Shown one piece after another: positions 36,401 to 43,178 of a DNA stretch of 64,000 bases. Position 1 is the stretch's first letter. Each line of letters starts with the position of its first letter. Both the position numbers and the translations under genes were made by a program. The notes under the pieces were generated by a model. That model ran no database searches, was not told the origin of the DNA, and saw only the letters and a program-made list of their open reading frames with translations. Location of the stretch: positions 13,966,949 through 14,030,948 of the forward strand of contig CM055747.1 in the NCBI GenBank assembly GCA_029465975.1. Direction: 5' to 3'. This stretch comes from Dallia pectoralis (lineage: Eukaryota; Chordata; Actinopteri; Esociformes; Umbridae).

Positions 36401-39025
36401 TTTTGGCAAACTTCGGGCTGGCTGTCATGTGCCTTTTACTGAGAACATGGCTTCTGTCTAGTTCATCTATCATACAGGCCTGATTGGTGGAATGCTGCAG
36501 AGATGGTTGTCCTTCTGGAAGGTTCTCCTCTCTTCACAGAGAGAGCTGGAGCTCCGTCAGTTCTTGAAGACTCAATAAACATATAAACAAACAATAATAA
36601 GTGTCTTGCCCTTCTGGAATGCAAGGAATCCCAGCCGACTGCTGTATGGACAGTGGTGTGTGAAATGGAAAGTGGCATGATTAATTATTAAGTGATAGTA
36701 AAAGAAGGGTAAGATGGAAGAGAGTGTGCTGTAAAGGGCCCAGGCCAGAGTCGAACCCACACAGCAGCGATATGTGTGTGCCAGCAGGCAGTGACCAAGA
36801 CCTCTGGACCTTCACAGCTGTGGTCGAGTTAAATCCTAATATCCTTCACCCAATAACAGTTCAATTAAAGGACAGTGAATTCAAATGTGTTGAGAATCTG
36901 AACTCAGATTCCATCTAAATGTATGTGACCACTGTTTCCTCTGCGGTTAGAAATGCTAAGCTTGCTAAGAACGCGTCTTGGTTTCTCCTAAAGCAACATC
37001 TTAAACACTTGTCAGAACAGGTTGCTGTGATATAATACTGCTATGATTGGAGCAGTATTGACTAAATTCCTTAAGTTGAAATAGCCTGGAGTTGTTTTCA
37101 CGACAAATTCCTTAGTATCACATAAACATTCCTCTTGAAGGAGTTATAAAATATAAGGTTGTGTTAACCCTTGGTTTTCTGAGATGGTTTTATAGGATGT
37201 ATACTATAATAGCATGTATACCCTGAGATTATAGCAACAGCTTCGGGGGGAGAAATTCTTCCACCGTCGCAACACGGATCAGTGAGAGTGGACAAAGCCG
37301 GAGACGACAGAAGAGGAATACAGGCGTCTCTGCACTTATTTTGGCTATGAGCCACCAATGCACCTACTAGGGTCAACAACATCAGGTCCAGGATCCCGGA
37401 AAGACTGAGCACTGGGTCATCCCTGAAGCACCCTAAAATATTTTTTTGGGAGGAGCTAATGGGGTGTTCTAGAGGGGCCGCGGAGGAATACCGATGACCC
37501 AGCCAGCATGTGGCTCCAGAACACCAACTACGCCCGATGCCAGCACCTAAACGTCGAAAGCCACCTGTGGGTTCAGCGCCACCCACGGCCTTAGAGCCAC
37601 AACTGACGCCACCCACCCGCTCTTGGGCTGCAGCAAGAGCTACCAAGAGCCCTGGAGCGGCAGCCAATGATTCAGCTCTACGACGACCCAATTCAAAGTC
37701 CAACATTACGAGCACAGAGGCTCCCAGAAGGGTTAAATGACCAGCCTCGTGGAGTGGTTGGAAGGTGGTGGAGGACATGGCTGGACCTCAAGATTCAAAG
37801 TTGTATTGCTTAAATGCCAGCCTAACAAAGCAGCCAGAGCTGCCTGCAGGCCAGAAACAGACAAAGTCTTGCCTCTACCTCCACCCCAGAGGCAAAGGAG
37901 GACTGGCCTCTACCTCCACCCCAGAGGTAGATGAGGACTGGCCTCTAACTCCACCCCAGAGGTAGATGAGGACTGGCCTCTACCTTCACCCCAGAGGTAG
38001 ATGAGGACTGGCCTCTACCTCCACTGCCAGAGGTAGATGAGGACTGGCCTCTACCTCCACTGCCAGAGGTAGATGAGAACTGGCCTCTACCTCCACTGCC
38101 AGAGGTAGATGAGGACTGGCCTCTAACTCCACTGCCAGAGGTAGATGAGAACTGGCCTCTACCTCCATCCCAGATGTAGATGAGGACTGGCCTCTACCTC
38201 CACCCCAGAGGTAGATGAGGACTGGCCTCTACCTCCACCCTAGAGGTAGATGAGAACTGGCCTCTACCTCCACTGCCGGAGGTAGAAGAGGACTGGCCTC
38301 TAACTCCAGCGCCGGTCCATCTCGGCCAATCAGAGCCGGTCCATCTCGGCCAATCAGAGCCGGTCCATCCTTATCTTCATTTGAGTCTGCCTGGCCTGTC
38401 TGGGAGCCAGGCCTTTAATGTCACGATTGAGGACTTTTCCTCACACCAGATGTTTTTTAGTTGGCCCACTGTTTTCATTCAGTGTAAGGATGCACACCAG
38501 TTCTGTGAAATTATTGTGATAGTATTTTGAAATTAAAACATTTTCTTTGGGAGGACAACATCACCAGGTTCTTTGCAGTAATCAAACCTAAATATCTTAA
38601 ATCGAAAGCTTCTCAAGTACTGCTAGTAATTTAGCCTATTATCAAAATATTCAGGTTTGTTTTAACACATTACCTCTTATCTCATACAAGATTTTGGTTG
38701 AAGATCTAAGAACATTCAGTGCCACAAATAACACATGGAGAATACGTTTCTGCTAGGATGAGATTGTCTGATAAATTAGTTAAAAAAATATATGTATAAA
38801 TAGAAAAATTGACTGGTGCCCAAAGCAGCACAATAGTTAGAAACAGCATCTAACTTGGGATGTTCTGACAGGATTTTTGCTGACTGTGTCCTTCTTCTCT
38901 GGCAGGACAAGCTGTGTTTGCCCCACCACATCCTAGAGGAGCGTGGGCTGGTGAAGGTTGGCTCGACTGTCCAGGCGCTACTGGACCTGCCCGCCTCTAA
39001 GCCCACCCAACTATCTGCTGTCTAA
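394..39025 (+). CDS. LRCH2: LRCH2-like gene, 3' part (8 coding exons, partial)
   Basis: Leucine-rich-repeat and calponin-homology family protein, a cytoplasmic or membrane-associated adaptor. Exons: 394-442, 949-1086, 3085-3135, 6783-6846, 12765-12871, 20601-20738, 20820-20897, 38906-39025. Every junction has AG/GT borders and the phases join without a break for about 247 residues. The N-terminal leucine-rich repeats lie upstream of the window. What is present is a Ser-rich linker (SLDEGSTGV), a basic stretch (ERRRNKYLRKDYLK), a charged helix (MRRKMEHLREEMEQI) and a full CH domain (DDVGAALMDGVVLCHLANHI, then KCRRNVENFLDACKKLGVPQ, then LPHHILEERGLVKVG). These agree closely with what I remember of the LRCH family. 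LRCH2 rather than LRCH1, 3 or 4 is inferred from the downstream IL13RA2, its neighbour in mammals. The last intron is about 18 kb, mostly tandem repeats. Confidence 0.82.
443..948. other. LRCH2 intron with short simple repeats
   Basis: Intron with a small ctgt tetranucleotide run near 645-664 and about four copies of an 11-bp unit (atgaggcattt) at about 778-821. Otherwise nothing recognised. Confidence 0.5.
949..1086 (+). CDS. LRCH2: LRCH2 exon b (linker, basic segment)
   Basis: 138 bp, exactly 46 codons, between ctctcctcag and gtatga. It starts PSSSCSFDGSLRSES and ends RRRNKYLRKDYLK, a strongly basic segment typical of LRCH proteins before the CH domain. The frame is open throughout and continues in phase 0 into the 51-bp exon at 3085. 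Confidence 0.78.
1163..2046. repeat. 13-bp tandem array (68 units)
   Basis: Unit gcactttagtcct, with two variable positions (tAct or tCct, and tGc or tAc after it). The span of 884 bp is exactly 68 units, so there is essentially no length variation. It lies in the LRCH2 intron after the 949-1086 exon. Confidence 0.95.
2190..2935. repeat. 53-bp tandem array (about 14 units)
   Basis: Unit begins aatcataacgacatatgggt and continues through ggaaccaagcagacggttat. Copies differ by a few substitutions. It causes two short open frames that are not genes. Confidence 0.93.
3085..3135 (+). CDS. LRCH2: LRCH2 exon c (17 codons; its end seeds a minisatellite)
   Basis: 51 bp between cgtcttcttaaag and gtaagg, encoding YKCQTARRNSSGNDECE and joining in phase 0 on both sides. 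The last 15 coding bases plus the donor are the first 21 bases of a 56-bp unit that is then repeated about 52 times down the intron (3121-6023). The first copy is taken as the real exon end because only it is preceded by the unique coding sequence and pyrimidine-rich acceptor. Confidence 0.75.
3121..6023 (+). repeat. 56-bp minisatellite built from an exon end and splice donor
   Basis: About 52 copies of a unit that begins with the last 15 coding bases of the LRCH2 exon (aatgatgagtgtgag), continues with the donor gtaagg and then intron sequence gatggatctacaatcacatc and an AT-rich tail. Some units are shortened (for example near 3300, 3790 and 4500). The tail is caaatg in some copies and cagatg in others; the cagatg type dominates after about 4200. 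The array fills the intron from the real donor onwards. Confidence 0.97.
6165..6589. mobile_element. piggyBac-like non-autonomous element, right end
   Basis: The right end reads acttccggtgcttctagtg followed by TTAA at 6590-6593, with a tgggtctaatgaccca inverted repeat just inside. The same end occurs at 52838, and its complement (cactagaagtgc after TTAA) starts at 46921. Subterminal sequence around 6220 (tttatggtgccatattaaca) resembles 47120. TTAA flanks suggest piggyBac-type transposition. The left border is not clear; no transposase is seen. Confidence 0.45.
6783..6846 (+). CDS. LRCH2: LRCH2 exon d
   Basis: 64 bp between gcttatatgcag and gtaaga, encoding DGMRNADFSTTLTVFGLKPRS and ending one base into a codon. 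The split codon is completed as Ala by the first two bases of the 12765 exon. This linker part is poorly conserved in the family; support comes from splice sites, open frame and phase. Confidence 0.68.
6975..7795 (-). mobile_element. LINE fragment (L2/Jockey-like), reverse transcriptase remnant
   Basis: The minus strand encodes part of a non-LTR reverse transcriptase: GTPQGCVLSPLLFSLYTN, then the catalytic KFADDTTLIGLI, then WCSLNNLELNALKTVEMRVD. It is a 117-residue open piece (7310-7663) of a normally much longer protein, so 5'-truncated and inactive. The sequence at 6975-7100 (aatcaggtttattgccaagt) looks like the 3' UTR of the same kind of LINE. The clade is a judgement from memory. Confidence 0.7.
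7868..8234 (+). repeat. left LTR with promoter and poly(A) signal
   Basis: Contains TATAAAG at 7969-7975 (in gggctataaaggggat) and AATAAA at 8163-8168, the expected order for a U3-R-U5 LTR. It has TG...CA borders. The short open frame across it is not considered a gene. Confidence 0.85.
8237..10272 (+). CDS. proline-rich repeat ORF of the LTR element (frameshifted)
   Basis: The only candidate protein of the LTR element, in the gag position. From ATG at 8237 (MKRQPSQQSRTV) it is open through a non-repetitive N-terminal part (to about residue 190) into units like ECPDEWPLPPQHE. Around 8915 a run of C is one base shorter than in sister copies, which shifts the frame; the same protein continues in another frame as VDEWPLPPQHE units and then about 24 copies of the 9-residue unit LPELPERPC or LPELPERHR. 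From about 9950 all frames stay open over 24-bp GC-rich repeats, so the end is uncertain. A related repeat at 37.9-38.3 kb keeps VDEDWPLPPLPE, which suggests this frame is or was translated. Function unknown. Confidence 0.5.
8880..10200. repeat. nested tandem repeats inside the LTR element
   Basis: Three blocks: 33-45-bp units with cccctcccccctcagcatga at 8880-9230; a 27-bp unit (gagctcccagagcgtccttg plus cctgcca) repeated about 24 times at 9305-9950, in which ccttgcc changes to caccgcc from about 9750; and 24-bp units (gaaatggcggagactacgcc, then atggccgccgccacgcccac) at 9955-10195. All unit lengths are multiples of three. Confidence 0.93.
10388..10754 (+). repeat. right LTR
   Basis: Nearly identical to 7868-8234, with the same TATA box and poly(A) signal. 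The two visible differences are in the first 25 bases (gtgagttagg here, gtgagtaagt on the left). It is preceded by ttaagtggggggtac. Confidence 0.88.
10755..11190. other. intron sequence with a diverged direct repeat
   Basis: Two related stretches, about 10760-10870 and 11030-11150, share gacttgttg, a cacacctttaaagttaggcag-like segment and agaacatcta. They look like an old tandem duplication. No gene seen. Confidence 0.4.
11194..11690. repeat. two adjacent tandem arrays (about 60 bp and 32 bp)
   Basis: About three copies of a 60-bp unit beginning gcctaatattcatctgccaa (11194-11390), then about nine copies of a 32-bp unit with gatattcaaatcaggtgtgt and gagctagggc (11395-11690). Confidence 0.85.
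11815..12260 (-). mobile_element. L2-type LINE 3' end fragment
   Basis: On the minus strand the C-terminal end of an L2-type polyprotein is readable: DRAFSAVATRLWNTLPILIR followed by FKCRLKTYLYSLAF, ending near 11941. The sequence below it (tttttatttataaagcacat at about 11818) is like the 3' UTR of such elements in fish. Only the last ~100 residues remain, so it is a dead 5'-truncated copy. Confidence 0.72.
12150..12335. repeat. 80-bp direct repeats derived from the L2 fragment
   Basis: A unit containing ctccaacgctaacgaggtgc, ggttgtg and ggggaacctcatgacctgtc occurs about 2.3 times in tandem. The first unit continues into the LINE C-terminal sequence, so the duplication arose at or after the LINE insertion. 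Confidence 0.8.
12336..12764. other. LRCH2 intron, no feature seen
   Basis: Unique-looking intron leading to the acceptor of the 12765 exon. Nothing recognised. Confidence 0.5.
12765..12871 (+). CDS. LRCH2: LRCH2 exon e (charged helix before CH domain)
   Basis: 107 bp between ctcaattttgttttag and gtcagg. It encodes (A)FCRSSRQETSDPSFT followed by MRRKMEHLREEMEQIGLLRQ, the charged helix directly before the CH domain in LRCH proteins. It ends on a codon boundary, matching the phase-0 start of the CH exon at 20601. Confidence 0.85.
12872..13366. other. LRCH2 intron, no feature seen
   Basis: Unique-looking, AT-rich. No exon, RNA or repeat was recognised before the Tc1 element. Confidence 0.45.
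13367..13885 (+). mobile_element. internally deleted Tc1/mariner element
   Basis: The left end tacaataacctagttgcata and right end agggtgtgcacactta are inverted relatives (gtgtgcacaccc / gggtgtgcacac). The internal part is the 3' end of a Tc1 transposase: catgacaacgacctgaggca (Q-H-D-N-D motif, catalytic Asp) and gaatggcccagccagagccc (E-W-P-S-Q-S-P). The first two thirds of the transposase are missing and stops break the rest. Non-functional. Confidence 0.8.
13886..14230. other. LRCH2 intron, possible short dispersed repeat
   Basis: The stretch gtttaacctttattgaacta at about 14067 resembles the border of DNA-transposon-derived repeats common in fish. Nothing else recognised. Confidence 0.3.
14231..15246. 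repeat. 14-bp tandem array around ACATGT, with an inverted block
   Basis: About 72 copies of cccgctacatgtca and close variants (cac for cgc; tta or gac after the core). Each unit has the palindrome ACATGT. Between about 14316 and 14366 four units are in the opposite orientation (gtagtgggtaacat). Confidence 0.95.
15247..15775. repeat. about 20-bp tandem array (ctaacactagcctacactaa)
   Basis: Roughly 26 irregular copies of aactaacactagcctacact with local changes (attaa, cattagc, gctagc). It directly follows the 14-bp array. Confidence 0.9.
15805..16034. repeat. 39-bp tandem array (6 units)
   Basis: Unit gtctcgctagctctgactgg followed by cgacgtaataagctatgct, with a tggcgacg / tgtggcg difference among copies. 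Confidence 0.92.
16235..16545 (+). mobile_element. LINE ORF2 C-terminal fragment
   Basis: Two overlapping frames give the C-terminal end of a non-LTR retrotransposon protein: KDRLERTIGCKLPSLNDLFK and then, after a frameshift, YGSIKTKTSCHQNSFFPTVV. The order and wording fit the region after the reverse transcriptase in fish LINEs. Truncated and frameshifted. Confidence 0.6.
16546..16976. other. LRCH2 intron; weak transposase-like trace
   Basis: A short frame at about 16590-16700 reads SLREMYRCTPDVVKVLSDTR then WGS; the LSDTRW wording resembles hAT-type transposases. It is too short to call with confidence. The rest shows nothing recognised. Confidence 0.25.
16977..19928. repeat. 82-bp tandem array, 36 nearly identical units
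   Basis: Unit starts gtagtaccggtatgtataac and ends tgtattatataaat; 2952 bp is exactly 36 x 82. Copies look identical except for one A-to-T change (ctgatatatag for ctgaaatatag) at 18886, 19460 and 19870, which are 7 and 5 units apart. The homogeneity points to recent expansion or gene-conversion-like homogenisation. Confidence 0.97.
19929..20600. other. LRCH2 intron, no feature seen
   Basis: AT-rich unique-looking sequence leading to the acceptor of the CH-domain exon at 20601. Nothing recognised. Confidence 0.5.
20601..20738 (+). CDS. LRCH2: LRCH2 exon f (CH domain, first half)
   Basis: 138 bp, 46 codons, between tgcgactgctctcag and gtaagc. It begins NLESRLKVLLPDDVGAALMD and ends SVASIHVPSPAV. 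The segment DGVVLCHLANHIRPRSVASI is the core signature of the LRCH calponin-homology domain, a fold that binds actin or signalling partners in other proteins. Confidence 0.93.
20820..20897 (+). CDS. LRCH2: LRCH2 exon g (CH domain, middle; its end seeds a 9.4-kb minisatellite)
   Basis: 78 bp, 26 codons, between catctctttccaatag and gtaagt. It encodes PKLSMAKCRRNVENFLDACK then KLGVPQ. The upstream intron is only 81 bp. The last 18-20 coding bases and the donor are the start of a 58/65-bp unit repeated about 150 times to about 30305. The first copy is the real exon end because only it continues the CH-domain sequence upstream. Confidence 0.93.
20878..30305 (+). repeat. 9.4-kb minisatellite built from an exon end and splice donor
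   Basis: About 150 copies of a unit beginning agaagctaggtgtgccacag (the last coding bases of the CH exon), then gtaagt or gtgagt, then ccacaactatactatagg and an AT-rich tail. Units come in a 65-bp form (atactatatactatactat) and a 58-bp form lacking 7 bp of the tail; the 65-bp gtaagt form is almost uniform at about 27580-28810. Irregular units occur at 24583, 25261, 25985, 26590 and 27110. The first 20 bases of the array are true exon. Confidence 0.97.
30447..31594. repeat. 71-bp tandem array (about 16 units)
   Basis: Unit atcattatgtgtatttaact, catcaacgtaatctgtgtgt, ggaggtgtacttactactgt, gttctcccaat. Copies differ by a few bases. Confidence 0.95.
31595..32105. other. LRCH2 intron, no feature seen
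   Basis: Unique-looking sequence; the part from about 32030 (caggaaacagacactggcag) may be the edge of a dispersed repeat in which the next array sits. Confidence 0.35.
32106..34747. repeat. 32-bp tandem array with higher-order period of about 606 bp
   Basis: About 83 copies of atgaaatggcacctaacata followed by gagacttactaa. Marker variants recur in order: attaaatgg at about 32395, 33001, 33541 and 34147 (spacings 606, 540, 606), each followed about 85 bp later by a unit that has lost ga (acatagactta). So blocks of about 19 units were duplicated as a whole. Confidence 0.95.
34748..35620. other. LRCH2 intron, no gene seen
   Basis: Unique-looking sequence. The first 250 bp are A-rich and may belong to the dispersed repeat around the 32-bp array. 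No exon was recognised; the small open frame at 35228-35431 has no support. Confidence 0.4.
35621..36562 (-). mobile_element. Tc1/mariner element with decayed transposase
   Basis: Minus-strand transposase pieces in two frames: SRRTTISAAFHQSGLYDR (36.5 kb), IIWSDETKIEFFGLNAKRHV (first catalytic Asp in SDET), HGGGSIMLWECFSAA, then FIFQQDNDPKHTVKI (second catalytic Asp) and VFEWPSRD. Frameshifts near 36460 and 36280 and loss of the SPDLNPIE region make it inactive. The distal end at 35621 reads tacagtgcattgaaaaatat, a Tc1 inverted-repeat end; the other end appears truncated near 36562. Confidence 0.85.
36620..36815 (-). mobile_element. tRNA-derived SINE, probable
   Basis: On the minus strand, sequence ggtccagaggtcttggtcac leads to gggttcgactctggcctggg, which matches an RNA polymerase III B box (GGTTCGANNCC, with one mismatch). 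An AT-rich tail with cttttactatcac follows. This is the layout of a tRNA-derived SINE; the family is not identified. Confidence 0.4.
37200..38440 (+). mobile_element. diverged relative of the 7868-10754 LTR element
   Basis: Matches in order to the element at 7.9-10.8 kb: ggaggagctaatggggtgtt (37450; ggggagctaacggggtgtt at 8507), a Pro/Gln-rich middle, gttggaaggtggtggaggac (like taggagatggtggggggtgt), a proline-rich tandem repeat, and a right border tgtctgggagccaggccttt followed by tgtcacga at 38419, equal to the start of the right LTR there. The left LTR was not found and frames are broken, so it is an old copy. Confidence 0.65.
37855..38310. repeat. 36-39-bp tandem repeat coding VDEDWPLPPLPE
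   Basis: About 11 copies of gaggactggcctctacctcc followed by accccagaggtagat or actgccagaggtagat. In one frame the in-phase units read EVDEDWPLPPLP, close to the ERVDEWPLPPQH of the intact element. It is followed by about three copies of a 24-bp unit (cggtccatctcggccaatca) at 38310-38375. Confidence 0.9.
38445..38905. other. LRCH2 intron end, no feature seen
   Basis: The beginning may be LTR remnant of the element to the left. Otherwise unique-looking sequence up to the acceptor of the last coding exon. Confidence 0.4.
38906..39025 (+). CDS. LRCH2: LRCH2 last coding exon (CH domain end and stop)
   Basis: Begins after tccttcttctctggcag and encodes 39 residues, DKLCLPHHILEERGLVKVG through DLPASKPTQLSAV, then TAA at 39023-39025. 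It completes the CH domain and carries the short tail found at the C-terminus of LRCH proteins with a terminal CH domain. The joining phase is 0. Confidence 0.92.
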   Translation, partial: DKLCLPHHILEERGLVKVGSTVQALLDLPASKPTQLSAV

Positions 39026-39319
39026 CTGCTGCCTGAACACTGCCTCCCCCCATCCAGTACCCTGATCTACCCCTCAACCCTACCCCCGACCGCGGATGGG
39101 ACCTCCGGCCTGCTCCACTCATCACCGGTGACCAGGGAACCGTAGGGGCGAGGGCCCAGGGGCTGCAGGGAGTTACACGGCCAGCTGACTGAACCAGGAA
39201 GGGAATCATTCAGCTCGTCTTCCCCTTCCTATATGATATCAGCTGGGAACCACTTTTCATCTGTCAGATTGTTATCGTCTGTCATGGAGCCACTTATATA
39301 CGGAGTACATGTCTGAGAA

Positions 39320-39545
39320 GAGTACTAATGGGATTAGTACTAATGGGATTAGTACTAATGGGATTAGTACTATTGGGATTAGTACTATTGGGATTAGTAC
39401 TAATGGGATTAGTACTAATGGGATTAGTACTAAAGGGATTAGTACTAAAGGGATTAGTACTAAAGGGATTAGTACTAAAGGGATTAGTACTATTGGGATT
39501 AGTACTATTGGGATTAGTACTAATGGGATTAGTACTAATGGGATT
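39320..39545. repeat. 15-bp tandem array with a palindromic core, in the likely LRCH2 3' UTR
   Basis: About 15 copies of gggattagtactaat; ATTAGTACTAAT is a perfect 12-bp palindrome. Middle copies change to actaaag or actattg, which breaks the symmetry. It starts about 295 bp after the LRCH2 stop. Confidence 0.94.
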
Positions 39546-41089
39546 ACTTGTGAGACCTGAACCGTGCAGACAATATAAGAGCTGGTAAACCTAAAGCCAG
39601 GTAAGACGTCCGACTGAAGGCGGGATCCCTGTAAAGATGCAAATGAGGAACTGTCCGTCACCATGGTGATATTGAATAGGCCCTGCCCAGACACTGAATT
39701 GGGTGTTCCTCTGTGTTAGGGACATTGTTCGTGAAGTGATGGCTATTTTAAAGGCATGTACACTCACTCATTCACCCAGAGAACTTCACCCTGGTCCACC
39801 AGTCCCATCACAACACTCACGTGGTTTTTACACTCTTTCACTCTTTAGAAACCAAAAGCTTTTTCAGAGGTATTTGGATCATGTTAGTGCGAAAGTATTG
39901 TGTTATATCAAAAAGTGTCTCTATTTGCTGCCCTAGAGGTCAATCTTGGCATGTCCTTGTTGATGCCAGCTCCAGGGGGTCTGGCAGAATAGCCCAACCT
40001 GAATTCTCTAGAACCAATGAGGGTGCCATTAAGGTGCAGTAGCGTGAGCGTACTTTTTAAGGCATGGTATCCATGATTTAACTGGAACTTGTAATGCAAC
40101 ACACACTGGATGGAGACTTATCTCACGTGCACAAGGTTGGAACGTGTTTCATACCACAGGTGCATATTTGAGTAGGACTAATTAGGAGCCACTTGACTGC
40201 ACTGTACAGGTACGTAATAGACACACAAGTGTGTGGTTGGGATGTTGTGTTATGTGTGTGTAATATGGCAGACCAATCATATTCCTATATGTATTTCTAA
40301 TTTCATTATTTAATTGTTTAGTATTTCTGATTCTGTCCACTATTTCTGTTTTACTGCCCGCCCAGGACATCGTGAGTAAGTCTACACATCCTGACGAAGT
40401 CCGGAACAAATTGGGAAAAAAATGATTTCTAACCAAAACCTTTATTTTTGCATGCATTTAAAGGTGCATTCTGGGATGTTCACCCCCTGGTTGTGAAAGT
40501 GGCACAGTCAAGCCAAGACGGGTCTCTGAATATGGTGTACATTACATTGAGTGCCCTATGACATCAAACCCAGCCGCTTTCAATATAATGGCAAATTTGA
40601 GGTATCTTGGATTCAATTATGCGCATGTACACAACATATTACACATCTTAAAATGGAAGGTTTAAAAAGTTTGTGTTAGTTTTTAAAGTCCTGGATTGCA
40701 TCTTCAAGTGTGCAGGAGTCCTTTTTTGGTTATCTGCTTTCTGTAGCACAGGTGATGTAGAGTTGTCTTCTTATGCCAGGGGCGCTTGGGCTGAATTATA
40801 GTCCGGAAGGGTTTGGGGAACGCCTTTATCTCCCAGATCAGGGTGTGTCTGGGGTGCTGGGGGAACCAAGAAACATTTGGAAATCTCATCAATCGTTACT
40901 AATCTTTTTTTATTTGTAATAATATTTACGGTTTGTACAAAAAGTATCCCTTCACTCTCTCCACATTGTCCAGTGTCATGGACTTAATTCATGATTGATT
41001 TATTACAAAATAAATGCTGTCAATACATGTAATGACAAAACAAAAACAACGTTTCACTTAGGTCCATAAACCGTTTATAACAATACTTT

Positions 41090-42044
41090 AGACAATTATG
41101 ATGAACCCCAAAAAAGTCTGACCTCAGAGAAACTTGAGGCTCAGATCTGAGGAAGATTATACAAAAAAAATGTCAGGGAGGTGACCAAAAACCCCATACC
41201 TAGTCTAGAAGCAATCGAGTTTATCTGCAGAGGTTGGAGAACTTGGAAGGATTGCTATGACTACTCCCATATTTGCAACCCTCCATCAAACAGGCATTCA
41301 TGGTGTAGTGGAAATACAAAGGCCACTGCTGAGAAAAAGGCCTGAAATCCTGTCTGAAGGCCTCGGAGTACATTAGCAATAATATCTGGTGGGATGAGAA
41401 CACATTTGAGCTATTTGGCCTGACTGAAATAGCCTGTCTGGCGGAAATAAGGTACCATTCATCACCGGGCACATTCCATATGTGTGGTGGCGGGAGCATC
41501 ATGCTGTGGGGAAGGTTTTTACTAGACGGACTGAAGAAAGGATATGGAGCAAAATACAGAAGAAAATCGGATCCAGAGGGCAAAGGACCTGAGACGTTAA
41601 GCATTGCATCGACCCGAAGCATCCAGCCAAGACAATGCTAATGTGGCTTTAGGACAAGTCTGTGGGAGTCTGTGAACCCCAGTGATCATGTGTGAGGACA
41701 CTCACTCAATCTGACAGAGCTTTAAATTACATCGAAGGAGGCACAGGAGAAATTGCTAAAATCCAGTTCTACAAAAGCTGGTAAGACTTACCGAAGAAGA
41801 CTCAAAGCTCTGACTGCCATTGGCTTTGCAAAAACGTTCTGAAGAAAGGGTCCTTATGTATATGAGATTTTTTGGTCATAGATTTTCTTCTTAATACATT
41901 TTCCAAACTTTCTAAAAACCTGTTTTCTCTTTGTCATAATGGGGTGTTGTGTGGAGATTGATGGCAAAGAGAAAATCACCAGATGAATTAAATAAGGTCT
42001 ATAAGTCTAATATACTAAGGGTAAATACTTTCAGAAGGCACTCT
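41090..42044 (+). mobile_element. Tc1/mariner element, decayed
   Basis: On the plus strand, remnants of a Tc1 transposase: tctggtgggatgagaacaca (W-D-E-N-T, first Asp), then gtggtggcgggagcatcatg (G-G-G-S-I-M) and ctgtgg. The catalytic frame is broken many times. The end ctaaaaacctgttttctctt, gtcataatggggtgttgtgt, ggtaaatactttcagaaggc is a well-known form of fish Tc1 3' end. The left border is uncertain. Confidence 0.7.
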
Positions 42045-42093
42045 TGAATAAAAATCAATTTTTCCATCAGTATGCAAATAGCCTTTATTATAG

Positions 42094-43178
42094 CACTGAT
42101 GGGTAAACACTGATGGGTACACCCTGATGGGTACACACTGATGGGTACACACTGATGGGTACACCCTGATGGGTACACACTGATGGGTACACACTGATGG
42201 GTACACCCTGATGGGTACACCCTGATGGGTACACACTGATGGGTACACCCTGATGGGTACACACTGATGGGTACACACTGATGGGTACACCCTGATGGGT
42301 ACACCCTGATGGGTACACACTGATGGGTACACACTGATGGGTACACACTGATGGGTACACACTGATGGGTACACACTGATGGGTACGCCCTGATGGGTAC
42401 GCCCTGATGGGTACACACTGATGGGTACACACTGATGGGTACAACACTGATGGGTACACACTGATGGGTACACACTGATGGGTACACACTGATGGGTACA
42501 CCCTGATGGGTACACACTGATGGGTACACACTGATGGGTACGCCCTGATGGGTACACCCTGATGGGTAAACACTGATGGGTACGCCCTGATGGGTACACC
42601 CTGATGGGTACGTCCTGATGGGTACACACTGATGGGTACGCCCTGATGGGTACACACTGATGGGTACACCCTGATGGGTACGCCCTGATGGGTACACACT
42701 GATGGGTACACACTGATGGGTACAACACTGATGGGTACGCCCTGATGGGTACGCCCTGATGGGTACACTGATGGGTACACCCTGATGGGTACACCCTGAT
42801 GGGTACAACACTGATGGGTACGCACTGATGGGTACGCCCTGATGGGTACACTGATGGGTACACCCTGATGGGTACACACTGATGGGTACACTGATGGGTA
42901 CACCCTGATGGGTACGCCCTGATGGGTACACCCTGATGGGTACGCCCTGATGAGTACACCCTGATGGGTAAACACTGATGGGTACGCCCTGATGGGTACA
43001 CCCTGATGGGTACGTCCTGATGGGTACACACTGATGGGTACACCCTGATGGGTACGCCCTGATGGGTACGCCCTGATGGGTACGCCCTGATGGGTACGCC
43101 CTGATGGGTACGCCCTGATGGGTACGCCCTGATGGGTACGCCCTGATGGGTACACCCTGATGGGTACACCCTGATGGG
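42094..43178. repeat. 14-bp tandem array (about 77 units)
   Basis: Unit gatgggtacaccct with variants acacact, acgccct and aaacact. Minus-strand open frames up to 384 residues (YPSGCTHQ repeats) run through it in three frames and are a by-product of a stop-free 14-bp repeat. Confidence 0.96.

Noticed and set aside
36724..36800. Functional tRNA gene
   Set aside because: A B-box-like motif is present on the minus strand, but no full cloverleaf could be drawn; a tRNA-derived SINE fits better.
42015..43169. Three long minus-strand frames of YPSGCTHQ repeats
   Set aside because: The 14-bp unit cycles through all three frames without a stop, so the same peptide appears in each; no start context, domain or unique sequence supports a gene.
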